The position numbers and the translations under genes were made by a program. A stretch of DNA of 64,000 bases from Cyprinodon diabolis (lineage: Eukaryota > Chordata > Actinopteri > Cyprinodontiformes > Cyprinodontidae). Within the stretch, counting starts at the first letter, position 1. Each line of letters begins with the position of its first letter. Below, piece by piece: positions 23,061 to 35,390 of this stretch. The DNA lies in NCBI GenBank assembly GCA_030533445.1, contig CM060081.1, positions 14,701,655-14,765,654 on the forward strand, read 5' to 3'. The notes under the pieces are model-generated. The model did no database searches. It was not told the origin of the DNA and saw only the letters and a list, made by a program, of their open reading frames with translations.

Positions 23061-24309
23061 TTAAAATTAACACTCCAGAATGAAACAATTCATTAATTTA
23101 TTTCTTTTAATTTTAATGAATGTGACTTAGAGGTGATACAAACTCACACTCGGCATTTCATAACTAAGATGGCTTAAAATGTGTGTTTGTCTCAATGCAG
23201 TCAATATTTCTTATCATCAATATATTGATGCATTAATTGCTGCATCAGTGTTGCATGGCATAGGGGCAGTCAGCCTCTGGCACTGCTCCCCTGGTTTGAT
23301 ATTTGACATCAATCTTCATGTCATCTGGTCTCTCTCACTGAACACCCCAAGGATTCTCTATTGAGTCAGGCCAAGAGCGTCTATTAACAGCACCGTCATT
23401 ATAAAATCAGCATCTCTATAAAGTTTGTCCGCAGAAGGAAGCATGTATGCTGTAAACATTTTGCTTTAATCTTTCCTTAAATTCTTGAATTTATTTTACC
23501 TAAAATCCTCTCAAAGTGGCAGTTATCTCTTTGCCAGTGAGCCTTTTCCTATACCACTTTTTTCTTCCTTTAACTGTTCTAAGAAGATGCATGGATATAA
23601 TATTCTGCAAAAAAAAGGAGTTTATTCATACATTTTGTTGTGAAGGATGACAATAAATGACTGATGGAAATCTGTCAAGTCTTTTTCTTTATTATTAAGC
23701 CAACAATCTAGAGGCTCAGGAAAATTAGGTGTTTAACTTAATTGAATGATTACACTAAAAACGATTTATATGCCATTATCAGTAAGCCATAATATGACTA
23801 ATACATGAAGAAATAGCTTGAAGTAGTTAACTCTGTGTAATAAAGATATATTACATATGAGTTGAATTTATTTAAACCACATGTTTCACTATATTCTAAT
23901 TGTTTGAGATTAATTTATAAAGACTACACCGGCACCACTGCCATCTAGTGGTCACAAAGTGAGTTGTGTGTGTGAGGAAGAAACGTGTTCGCAGCGCGCT
24001 CGCCTCGTGTGTGCAGTCCCCATCCTCTGAGTCTGTACCCAGCGGGATCTTACCTATGTTTAACAAAAAACACAACTGTCGTTTCCGAGGCTGCGTTAAA
24101 GCATGAACCTCATGTTTCTATTTATCAATATTTCATATTGTCCCTGGAAATGTTTATAGGGTTCAAACTGAAGTACAATGTTATCTTTGTTCTAATACAA
24201 TTACATTGCCCATAATAGATTTTTTTTTTTTTTACACGACGTGCTTATTTGCAAAAATCTGAATCTTATTTGGTGGCTTCGCAAAAACAGCACCTTTTAC
24301 TTTTGTCGA

Positions 24310-24472
<163 letters not shown>

Positions 24473-24499
24473 TTATCAATATGAAATATTGATAAATAG

Positions 24500-24502
<3 letters not shown>

Positions 24503-24584
<82 letters not shown>
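24503..24584. repeat. (TA)n microsatellite
   Basis: About 40 TA units, separated from the preceding array by a 36-bp spacer containing an imperfect palindrome (tttatcaatatgaaatattgataaa). Confidence 0.95.
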
Positions 24585-24587
<3 letters not shown>

Positions 24588-25599
24588 GAGGAGATAAAAC
24601 ATTCCCTTTTGATTAAATCATTAAAGCTCTTCCATGATCTCTGCAGTTTAAACCACACTTGCTTCAGCACAGCCAGTACTTTTTTCATGGTTATTTCAAC
24701 CCCAGTGTGTTGAAAATCGTCGCTCTGTGTTTTTTTTTTTCTTTCCCTTTTGTCATATCAGGCGAAGGGTTGGTCTATTGTGAAGGTTTTTCTTTCTTTC
24801 AGCAGAAGCCTTTCTACTAATCGAGCGACAAAATGTGTTTCAGCTCCGCGGTTCTATAGGAGCGGCTCTCACAGAGGAGAAGATGCACTTATTTGGTTGA
24901 GAAAGCTCGTTTGTAATGATAAATAGATGGACTTTGAGCGCTGCACTCACACTGTCAACGCATATTTCCAGCAGTTTCTCCCGCCCTCTCCAAAAAAAGA
25001 AAAAAAATCCGACTTGCCTTCCATGTGCAGCGTATTGTGCGAGGTTATAACAGGTTTTTTTCCTTGATGAGGCGTTATTATTATTTAATTCAAAGTGTAA
25101 ACTCACCCTGCCTTTATAGATCACACAAGCCCTCTGGCTGCATTTATGCACTTGTAAAATCTCACACACACACAAAAAAGAAAAACATAAACCAACTCCT
25201 TCATATTTAACAGCAATCTATCGACTTGTTTATCAGGAAGTGTTTTGGATGGGGAAAAAAACCCAACAGTTATCGAAAGTGGGTCGATCAACCTATATGT
25301 ATCTAATTTATTTTAGCTGAACCATCAACTAGAAGTCTTGATTCCACCAGGGATTTCAAAGCCCTCTAACGGCCTAAACTGTTTCAGTAAATGAATGTCA
25401 GCGGGGGATATCGGGGTGTTTCTTTTATTTTCAACGCTTATAATTTTCTGTCTTCACTCAGCTTGTCAGTTGTTTTATTGTGTGTGTGTGTGAAGATGGA
25501 AGTCGGGATGATGATGATGATGAAGCCAGGCTCAGAGGCATATAGGCGGCAGAACATGCGCAGTGGACACTTGTGCCATATTGGAATGAGGTCGTGAAA

Positions 25600-25744
25600 G
25601 AAAAGTGCGTCAAGCTAACGGAAGTAAGGCGACACTACCCGCCACAATAAAAGCCCCGCGAGTTGCCCGAGCGACGGTTGGAGCTGTAGATGTCGAGGAG
25701 TAGAAGCTGCACGAGCCTCAACTTCGCCGCCATAATGGAAAGAG
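25600..25744 (+). promoter_or_regulatory. sfmbt1: candidate upstream promoter and alternative first exon of sfmbt1
   Basis: A CpG-rich island in AT-rich DNA ends in a donor AGAG/gtaggt at 25744. The open frame from ATG 25690, or the stronger ATG 25735 (ataATGG), ends in phase 1. Spliced to the sfmbt1 acceptor at 37407 it stays open through the whole 5' untranslated part of that exon into the normal ATG, adding 16 residues from ATG 25735 or 31 from ATG 25690. This matching phase is seen in the sequence; that the join is used is inference. It could instead be the first exon of an unrelated transcript. Confidence 0.45.
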
Positions 25745-26619
25745 GTAGGTTGCAAACAGTTTTTGACTCAAGCTGGGCAATGTTTATATTATCTTGATAT
25801 ACAGTGAACTTTTTTTGTTCTGTTTGAGATATTAATTTTAATTACCTGTAAAAAAATAAAATAAAAAAATTGCCAGAGGAAGAAAAACTGTTTAAACAGT
25901 TAGTTTCTACATAAATATTTATTTGAAGATTAAATAATTGAATATTAGGTCAATGTGAAATCATAATTCAGGAATATTACATATTTTAAACTCCAATCAG
26001 GATATGTGATTAGTTATTTCTCACTGGGAGAAAATGGTGAAAAGATCCAAGCAAGGAACTGAACCATTTTCTCCACGGAAGTCAAGAGCGCTACAAATCA
26101 TATGTGACTGGGTATAAATCAATTTAAGGTTTCTCTTAAAGGATTGTAAGGGGGAAAAAAGTGGTTTTGCACATATCCATCAGATTGAAATTTATTTGAC
26201 TTTTTTCTAAACTAAAACTTTAAAATTTAAGCTTAAGTGTTATTAGAGCTGTCAGTAATTAATACATTTTCACTTTACATGTAAACTCTTGGTCTGTTGA
26301 AAATTAAAGATTAAGGTTTGGTATCTTTTTGGTATAAGAGATCATAGTAATTATTTTTTGTTTGTTTTGTTCAATTATTCAACATCACAGAATAAACAAA
26401 GTATAAGAAACTTGAGTTTCTTCAATTCAATTCAGCAGTGTTGGAAACAAAAGGACTGTGACATCAGTATATATTGAATAAAATATGATGATCCTTATTT
26501 TCATTGCTGTTGTTTTCGTTGATGGGGTAGATTGAGATACAAATTCATAATTATGAGATATTTGCCTTTCAAACTTTGAATCTCATTATTATGACTTTCT
26601 ATTTGGCTTTTTTTCATGT

Positions 26620-27390
26620 TGCAGAAGCGTGCTTCAATTGAAGAGAATGGGCCACTGAAAAAAAAAAAAAAAGTTAACGGATTTTTAAATATTATTTCAG
26701 GTTGATAGGTTGAAAAAAGTCAGAACTCTGACTTTTTTTCTCAGAATTCTGACTTTGATCTCTGAATTCTGACATTTTTCTCAGAATTCTGACTTTAGTC
26801 TCAGAATTCTGACTTTAATCTCAGAATTCTGACTTTTTTCTCGGAATTCTGACTTTGATCTCAGAATTCTGACGTTTTTCACGGAATTCTGACTTTGATC
26901 TCAGAATTCTAACGTATTTTCACAGAATGATGACTTCTGTGAAAAAAACGTCAGAATTCTGACTTTAATCTCAGAATTCTGACTTCTCAGAATTTTGGAT
27001 CTTAATGTAGATGGGCACCATTAAGGAAGAAATGTGGGAGCACTCAGCTTCACTGACGAAGATCTATCTTGTTTGAGAGGGCCAGTAACACATTGGTGGA
27101 AAAGGACGCAATTACTTTTTACGTGCCCGAGGGGTCCCCGGTGATGCTATTTCATTAATGGAAGAGCAAAAGGTCATTAAATCAAGAGAGCTAGTTTAGT
27201 CTCTGAAACAGACATGGCTGTGGCTTGATGTTAACATGTCAGCTGTCAGAATTCAGTCAGAATTTGAAAAAAGTCAGAATTTTGAGAAAAAAGATTTTTT
27301 TTCTCTCATATTATACTGAAATAAAATTTAAATATCAGTTAACTTTTTTTTTTCAGTGGCCCTAATCCTCTTCCGTAGGCTTCCATAGTT
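26620..27390. mobile_element. element with gggccactgaaa inverted ends and internal minisatellite
   Basis: The left text gaagagaatgggccactgaa is mirrored at the right (ttcagtggccctaatcctct), and both arms continue through a poly(A)/poly(T) run into gttaac and an atttaaat stretch. The centre holds a 20-bp tandem array. The inverted arms indicate a MITE-like DNA element; no target duplication could be fixed and no coding sequence is present. Confidence 0.6.
26720..26999. repeat. 20-bp minisatellite, unit tcagaattctgactttgatc
   Basis: From 26741 to 26920 nine units fall exactly in 20-bp register, then the array degrades. Each unit contains the 12-bp palindrome tcagaattctga and thus an EcoRI site. 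Substitutions cluster in the spacer (gactttgatc, gacttttttc, gacgtttttc). Confidence 0.95.
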
Positions 27391-27429
27391 TTTAAACCGA
27401 ACCTCTGCTAGGTGTTTAAGACGGCCTGC

Positions 27430-27638
27430 CACTCACAAGATGGCGGCGGAGCGACGTATTGTTTCCACGGGGGCTACTTGGCCAAGCTCTACAGCGCTAG
27501 CTACGCGAGCCTGTTATTTTGAAAGGTTTCGCCGGCAGTCCGTTTTTTTTTCATTAACGCTGGATTAACGCTGCTGCGAGAGCGAGCAGGCGAAGAGAAA
27601 CGGCATCTAAAGAAGCGACTTGGAAAAACTACTTATCG
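27430..27638 (+). promoter_or_regulatory. sfmbt1: sfmbt1 promoter and non-coding first exon
   Basis: A GC-rich stretch contains aagatggcggc at 27437-27447, a good YY1-type site usually found at or just after start sites. The exon ends with a consensus donor ATCG/gtaagg at 27638. Joined to the acceptor at 37407 this exon carries an in-frame TAA and no ATG in that frame, so translation would begin at 37439. A short separate frame, starting at the ATG inside the YY1 motif, would act as an upstream ORF if the start site lies before it. Confidence 0.65.
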
Positions 27639-28027
27639 GTAAGGGGATAATTTGGCGACTAAATATTCACGTTCTCTGTGTTGTTTTTCACGTATTATTA
27701 ACGGTGTTTTTTACAGTGGGGGCGCCGTCGCCTTTTTTCCCGTCTCTCAAAAAGATGAGTCGGCTTCGGTCGAGTGTAAGCGCCCTTATTGCTCACCCAG
27801 CTTTGCTCCTATATATCGCTCCAGTAGCCGTGACGTTCAGTAACTTGACTCGGACACAGTCGGTCCCAGCATGCGTTCAAAGAGTCCCGCACGGCCCTGA
27901 CAGTTTTCGGGACGGTGGGCTGTAATTCATCGGGACGCATTTTAATCGTTGTCATGTTTTTGTTTTTTTTTCTGCTCAGTGTGAAAGTTGGACTGTCAGC
28001 GCAGTGTTGGTCTCTCTGCATAAAAAA

Positions 28028-28050
28028 TATATATATATATATATATATGT
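28028..28050. repeat. (TA)n microsatellite
   Basis: About 11 TA units in sfmbt1 intron 1. Confidence 0.9.
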
Positions 28051-28833
28051 ATATCTTGGCCCCATTTTTCTGTATTTTTCAACGCATTAACCGTTGCAAC
28101 CATAAAGCAGTTTAAATACTGCGTGGAATTTTCCACTTATTTTTGCCTCGGACACTAAAATATATTTCTAACGTCGAAGTCTTACATAATGAAGGTTGCA
28201 CGACCTTATCCGATTTGTTTTCTTTTCCCCGAGACGGTGGCTAAAAAAATAAAATAAAAAAAGACACATAAACTAAACGCGGGTTTTTAGAAGCCAGTAA
28301 AATCTAAACTGTTGACATTTTGTAAATTGACTCAATACAAGCGATTATTCATGTGGCCTCTTAACTTCCCTATTGTGCAACTTGAGTGATCGGCTGGCAG
28401 CGCGCTGCTCAGACCCACAGCAGCTTCTCTGCAAAGTGCATCCAGCCTGTTATTAGATAGAAAATAGCAAATAATGCTGTTTTCTTTGTTTGTTTTCATG
28501 GAGTCGTTAGGGTTAAAGGATCATGGACTGATACTGTGTCTGAATAGGCAAACTTATGGCGATAAGAAGCACCAGTAGGTTCATATCATGTTTTTGGGGG
28601 AAGTTGAGCTTATTAAAAATGTTCATATGAGGTGATATCAACACTTCAGGGCGCCTGCTTTATGTTTCATATAGTTCATCAGCTCTTTTAGTAAATTGAG
28701 TTTTACAAAAAAAAAAAAACATGTATTTATTAAGTGAAACATCTTTACATATTAAAGTGTAGGTAATGTTTTAATTACGATTATAAAAAATATAATAATT
28801 TTAGAAAAAAAAGTAAACAAAATGAATTAAAAC

Positions 28834-29416
28834 CAGGGGCGGAGCTAGATGGGGGCCCAGGGCTGGCCATGTGGCCACCCCTACCATTTTTTTCCTCTAA
28901 TACAGACGGTAGCAGCAGTAAAACTCTAAAGGGTAATGTTCTAACTTATTAAATATTTCAATTTTTCATATATTAACTTGACAACAGAAACACTGTGGTT
29001 AATGATGCACATCAATATACAAACTTTAAAGATGATACATAAAGAATTCATGCTCTTTTCAGAACTAAATTTTCAATTATTTGGGGTAAAGATAAAATGA
29101 TGTGCGTCTGTAGGTCTTCAGTGAAATCATAGATAAATAAATACTATAATAATAACTTAAAAAATCATTTAATGTGGATGTTTGCCCCAGAACTCAAACC
29201 TGAAAGAATTTTGTCCACTATACCTTTTATTTACACAGCATAGATGTTTAAATATATCTGTTTATTTGTTAGCCAACACTGCAGGGGAGTATAGGTTGTC
29301 TTTATTTAGAAAATATGGATGTTGTGCTTGTTCCTGTTGAAACAGGGTAGATTGACCCTGAGGTTCTGTTGCCTTTGACTGGCCACCGCTATTAGGATTT
29401 TCGGGCTACGCCTCTG
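28834..29416. mobile_element. nonautonomous hAT, caggggcggagctag family
   Basis: Ends caggggcggagctag and ctacgcctctg are imperfect inverts. The flanks attaaaac (28826-28833) and tttaaaac (29417-29424) agree at 7 of 8. No coding remnant was recognised. It lies in sfmbt1 intron 1. Confidence 0.8.
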
Positions 29417-31734
29417 TTTAAAACTACAGCAGCATCAATCAGTAAGATATTGTAGTTGGAACAATTTTTCCCTTTCAGTTTTTCTGATTAGTGATGGCAT
29501 GTCAATGATTTTTTTCACATTTAATAAACGCATTATATCTCCAAATGTCTTTGGTACATTTTAATCTGAATTTCTTAAAAGCTATTCTGTGAAATAAACA
29601 AGAGAAAAGTGGTCTGAACTATTACCTCCAATTTAATTTATTTTAATCTGTTTTAGACTATAGGAAAAACAAACAACATGGAAGGTCACAGGTTGTAGAA
29701 AAACTGGATTTGCCAAGAAAAATATTCTCCTGTTAGTAAAAAAAATCATATTTCCAGAAATACAATCCCTTTGTTTTATTTGTCTGCTGTAGTTCTTATG
29801 GTGTTATAGTTTTTAATAAAAAAGTAAAAAACACATTTTTACCTTTTATTTGCAAATGCAAACCTTTTCAAAAGTATAACATCGTTTACCTCTCTTTAAA
29901 ATTTGAAAAGCAACAATTATATATTCTTCGGCTAAATAATAAGGCATTTCAGCTAAATTAAAGCATTTGTATCTGGTATTTTAATACTGCTGCATGTAGT
30001 TATGCAAACACTAGATGCGCACCTTCCCAATTTAGCCTTACCTGGAACTGCTCTTTATAGAACAAAATACAGTGAAATTGTTTGGTTAATTAGTCAGGCT
30101 AACTGCTAAGCATTCAGTTGCTTAGCAGAAAAAGCTTAACTCTCAACCTAAATCAGCTTCTTCTTAAAAACACGGATGTGTCTTCTTTAGTTTCCACACC
30201 ATATGGAACTGGCAAACAAAGAAATTGGGCTTTCCATTAAGCAAGGTTAAAGTCTCTGTTGGGCCAGTGTTTAGTAGCAGGTGGGGGAGGGGAGCACGGC
30301 ATTACTTGTTGCTCTTTAGGATGAAACGAAGGCAAAAAAAATCTGAGGCTATTCTAGAGTTGTTATGATGGTAAAATTTGATGTTGTTAGAATTTAAAAC
30401 GTTGTGTTGGACCTCAGTACTGCTTTTCTAATCTATTTGGTCACATGCTGGACTATTGAGAAAAACACTGAACTGATGCAAAAGCACAACATCTCTGGTC
30501 ATATGACAGTTTTTATATCAAAGTCAAAAACAAAACATCAGTCTCTTAGGTCATCACTGCTGCAGGACCTGATAAATGTTTTTCTTTTACTAAGGAAAGA
30601 TTTCTGAAGGTGCTGAACAGATAATTTTCCTTTTTTTACTCTGAGGATGTATTTTTCATCCAGGAGCTGTTGTTTCTGAAATTATAGCAGCATGCCTCTT
30701 GTTTCTATGCAACAACACAAAAGCTGACAAGAACTGTGACTCTGCTGAAGGGATCTTTCTGCGGTAGGGGATTAACCTTGGCACTATTGCAGCCAATACT
30801 TTCCTGTCAGTTTAAGTCAAACTTTCTATTCTTCTGCAAAGCTTTTATTAATGAATTGGTAACGGTGGAACATTTACTTGCAGCCTTTTTTTTAAAGCTT
30901 TCTCTCTGGAGCTAAAATATAATATAGAATGCTCCTTTCATGACCCAAATTGACCTCTTGGGGGTTTACTTCTCCCTATAATGCTTTCAAGCTATTTCAA
31001 AAAAAATTTAAAAAGAGAAATCTCTAAAGTTGGCTTTCTCACTGAACATAGCTGGTTTTGACAAATGGAGCACCATGTTCTGGCCAAATCCTGCTCTGGT
31101 CATGTAACAGACTGCTACCAAAACATCTCTGGCAGTGCAGGGACTCTCCTTCCCTCAGCTCCTCACTGTCTCCCCTCCTGCTCTACCGCTGGCAGAAAGC
31201 TGTGCATTTTGCTCAAAATTGGTCGATCTTACTGAGTACTTCAAGTTATTGTAAAGAGTTAAGAATATGAAAGCACAACTTCATCTGTGGTGAACTAAAC
31301 GGTTACAAAGCAGCCTCATTTTCTCCAAGTCTGAATGATTTTCTCACTCTAATCTCGACAGAACAGGCTGCATCTCTAGTCGACGTCGTGCTCTGGCTGA
31401 TAACAGAAGCAGACTTTTTCTTTTCAGACTGAAGTTATGTAAAAGTATATTATATGACGGCACATGGCGTACAATAAAGGATAGCGTATAGTAACAAGTA
31501 AATGAATCCAAATACAACACTTATTTGTAAAGTAATTATTACTTCTCTGTGTATGATTAAAGACAACAGTTAAAAAAGATACTTTACATTGCAGTGCAAG
31601 GGGTTTGTTTCAACAGCACTTAAGAAAAAATGTGCAATTTTGATGCCAAACAGCTCAAAGTGATTAGATTCAGTCTTATTTAAAAACGTCTGACTATTTT
31701 TTTCACAGTAAAACATGACGACAAAGGTAACAAT

Positions 31735-31800
31735 CTAATCAGAATCATCAGAATCAGATATACTTTAATAATCCCAGAGGGAAATTACTTAAAACTCTAT
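31735..31800 (-). mobile_element. LINE 3' terminus fragment
   Basis: The sequence aatcagatatactttaataa then tcccagagggaaatta is, on the minus strand, the tttccctctgggattattaaagta tail typical of a fish LINE group, with a short gaatcatca repeat at its end. The body of the element is missing. Confidence 0.6.
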
Positions 31801-32319
31801 ATATACATATATGTATATATATTATGTATAACTATATATCCAAATAAAATGATAGTGAAGTGCAAAAACAGTGCAAAGTCATACTGTCAACTTTTAAAGG
31901 GTTGGAAAAACCCATTAGTAAGAGTATGTCTTCATCAAAGTCTGATTACCTCTCAGAACAGTCTGTTTATTTTCCCCCTCCCACACCTGTTGCTGGGCAC
32001 CACGGGGCAGCTGGCTGAAAGAAATGCGGTGTCATTTTCTGTTGTTTGTAATGGAAAAGAAAAGGTGGATGTTTGGAAATGTTTTAAGTCAAAACAGAAA
32101 CACAGATGAAGGATGTGGTGTAGAAAGTGAAATTGGGCCACCTTACAGTCGTAACAGGATAAAACTGTTAACAGAAACAAGTGCAGCGAGTTGCAGGTAG
32201 GATCCACCAGAGCAGGACTATTAATCAGTCCTACTTGAATTTAGATTTAGAGAAAAAGCTAAAGATTTAATTAATATAAACACCAAAAAATAAATAAATG
32301 TTATAAATAGAATTTGAAC

Positions 32320-33276
32320 CAGTGGCAATTTCTCATTCAGTACTAGGGAGGCTTAACCTGCCCTGTAAATTTCGTAAAATTATTGTTAAAATATGCATTG
32401 TGAAACGATATAAATGTAGTTATTAAACTGCATTAATAATGAACTAAAATGTGCCTGATTTCATGAGTATTTTGCACATTAATCAGCTGTTTATTCCGCT
32501 CTCTGACGCGATCTCCCCTCCTAGAGCAGCTGGACAATTTTAATGAGAAATTTAGGGCCACAATAAACGTTTAATTAGCAAATCAATTAATCCGTCAATT
32601 CTTTTTTTTTTTTCTGATTAATAGATTAATAGTCGAATAGTGAAGTGTTGCTTAAAGAAGAGTTTTTATGAAATGTAACCAGGTGAAATGTTTTTTATCT
32701 AAAATGCAAAATGTTTACATATTGTTTTCACAATTTTTCTATAATTGGTGCTCAAGGTGGGTCGCTCTGTCAGCAAAAGGCATGATTTAGAGTCTATACT
32801 CCAGTTAACGATTAATCAATCACTAAATTAGTTGACGATTATTTGCATAAGAGATTAATCTGATTAATTTTTTCAGCCCTGGAGAAATCCCTGGTGAGGT
32901 TTCAGCCTCCGTCTGTTGAACTAAGCAATGAAAAAGAAAGAGCTCTGATTGAAAAGCACTGCAAAATACGTCACCTCCAGTGAGATTGAACTTAGGGTGT
33001 CTATGGAGCAGGGCGCGTCGTGAAGCTGACTGCTTGATGCTGATTGGCAAATATACTTATGAATTTTTGACTGACATTGGCCAGACAGCGAGGAGGTTTT
33101 TCTCATAAGTAGAGAGGGAAAGAGTTAATTATTTCAGATTGCTTCACAGAAGCTATTTTACCCCATTCTATTAATGTATTTTATGTGTTTCAACATTTTT
33201 TAATGCAGTATGTGACGTTTGTATTTAATTAACGCCATTGAGCCTCCCCTGTTTCAGAGAGCAGCAGCTGCCTCTG
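32320..33276. mobile_element. nonautonomous hAT, cagtggca family, carrying a nested MITE
   Basis: The ends cagtggca and tgcctctg, plus an inner gggaggct/agcctccc pair, are inverted. The flanks atttgaac (32312-32319) and gtttgaac (33277-33284) agree at 7 of 8. About 628 bp belongs to this element; the remainder is the inserted MITE at 32553-32881. sfmbt1 intron 1. Confidence 0.8.
32553..32881. mobile_element. hAT MITE, tagggctgcaact family, copy c, nested
   Basis: The left end is tagggccacaataaacg and the right end is cagccctg. The flanks gagaaatt and gagaaatc agree at 7 of 8. Its interior matches copies a and b (attaatccgtcaatt, ctgtcagcaaaagg, gattaatctgattaat). It is inserted inside the larger hAT at 32320-33276, so it is the younger of the two. 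Confidence 0.85.
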
Positions 33277-35390
33277 GTTTGAACTTTAAGAATCAATATA
33301 TTAGATTTTCTTAGCAGTAGTGGCAACAATTCTTTGATTAATATAATCAAATTATAATTTTCTTACATGTGTAATTAATTCTGTTTTTACATGGTATAAT
33401 GCTGAAAAAATGGTGGTAGTTCCACCAAAGGTTTGCATCATCTGACCATCTCATAGCAGCCTGATATGAGATGCGCTTTTTCTGTTTGAAAACATCAAGA
33501 AGTAAATTTAGCCACAGTCTTATTCAATTGTGCATCAGAGGAGAAAATGCTGGTGTTTTAGACTAACTAATGGTGAGCTACAGATGCCACCTAGCAGAGG
33601 TTATGGAGATGTTCTCTGATGTTTTTGGTCATGTTATCAGATCGTGCTTCCCACTCAGAGACATCTAAGGGCCAAAAAAGCATTTTTCTAAAAAGCTTCA
33701 CGGCATGTTAAGTGCGGATGAGACTATGATTCGTTAAGTGCTTGGAACGGGGATGTGCTGCGTGGATGTCGGTAGGCTCTGAGCGCCTGTTTGTGTGTGA
33801 GCGTGGGTGAGTGTGTGCATTTGGCCCTCTCGTCTTTCGGGTTCAGTTGGGAGTGTCGTTTGGTGTGAGATTTAGGCAGACTGCTGCTAACTGTGGTCCA
33901 CTCAGACCACTACCGAGTGCAAAACAGGGAAGTCGCTTTTCTTCCTGTAGAGCCGAGGCTGTGGTGAACTTCTGCAGAAAGCTACGGCTCGTGCAGCCTA
34001 AAGTGAAAAATCAAACAGGTTTGACTTGAAAACATAAAGAACTTTATAGGAGTGTTGGGTTATTTAGTTTTTTTCCCTCAGTTGTAGAATTAAACCTTTG
34101 AATCCATGCACCAGTGTTTGTAAAGCTCTTTTTGCTGCTCTTTTTAACTCTTTTTCAATCCCCTCTCCCAGCCCCCCAGGACAATGAGAACCTCTGGTTT
34201 GTGTGTCTTTGTCAGAGGGAGGGGAGAGAGGACAGAGAAAGTCTGGTGCGGGGTCGTGGGTGAAAGGCGGGCACTGATCCCGATGGAGCACCGGGGTCGC
34301 AGTGGCAGTCCGGCGGTCGGCAGGGGTCGGCCCTCGGCGGCGGCCCCTGTTTTTAATAGAGATGTCAAATGTGACAAAGACAAGGCTGACAGCGCGGCTG
34401 AATGGAGCTGAGCTGACGGAGCGGCTCCCCTCGGCTCCAGCTCTCCCATCTTTCGCATTCACGCCACCCTCTCCTGTTGCTTTAACTGATTTCATAGCTT
34501 TTCACAATCATGCGGGGTCAGCTCCATGTGTCAAAGTGATCCACATTCACGTCAGGCCTATGTTTGAGTCTTCATCACCGGTTTCGAGAAGGAAAAACAA
34601 AAAAAAGCTTACAATTAAGATTTTGCAAAAGATATTCTATTCGCTAGTTGAAGCGACTCCTGCGAGATTAAAATTTGCCAGCCATCTGGGGTGCTACTTA
34701 GGTGCTAAGTGCAGGGCCAGAAGAGAAGCTTTTGGAATATTAATGTTCCAACTTCAGATTTGGCAGCATTGTGTGATAAATGCAGCATTCCTTCATTTAG
34801 CATTTTCACAAATACTGAAACAAGCGCACATTTAGCTGGCTTAATGGTTATTAAAGCAGCTGAAATTCTTGTTGTCTTGATCCACTCTGCCCTTCAGGTC
34901 CCTCCGGTGGTGTTTATAGTGGGCTCATTTTGAAGAAGTCACACATTTTTTCACACTGAGACATCTTACAAATGAAATGTAGTTTATTAGGATGTTTCTA
35001 GATGGGATGGATCAAAATAAGGTCATGCACAGTTGTAAAATCTGGATAAGTCTGGTTTTCCTTTATATTCAGCCTTCTTGACTCTCGTGATTTAAATAAA
35101 TTCCCATGCTATATAATATCATCAGAAGCCACCCAATTATTAGATCAAGAATATGAGTGTGTAATGTTTAAATACAGCTGTTCTGCTGAGGCCTCAGAGG
35201 GGTGGCGGAGAAGTGGAAATATCTCAGGGAGCGTTCGAGTATTCACATTTAGCAGAGAAGAAGCCCAGATAAATTTAAGCGAGAAATTATTCATATCTCT
35301 GGCACATTAGAATTTTTTTTTCATTAATTTCAGAAGTTTGTTTCTGATGGGAAAGAAGACAGGGATATTTTAGAATAATGATAAAATTAT
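33277..35390. other. sfmbt1 intron 1 sequence with GC-rich island
   Basis: No exon was assigned. The segment 34170-34440 is clearly richer in G+C and CpG than the rest of the intron and has overlapping open frames on both strands, none resembling a known protein. The stretches 34700-34880 and 35155-35330 have low-repeat composition and could be regulatory, but nothing in the sequence alone proves it. Confidence 0.4.

Noticed and set aside
26715..26999. Regularly spaced repeats resembling a CRISPR array
   Set aside because: The period is 20 bp with no unique spacers, in a fish genome; it is a minisatellite.
34064..34835. Overlapping frames of 143 and 177 residues on opposite strands
   Set aside because: They are explained by the low stop-codon frequency of a GC-rich patch; no domain or splice support.
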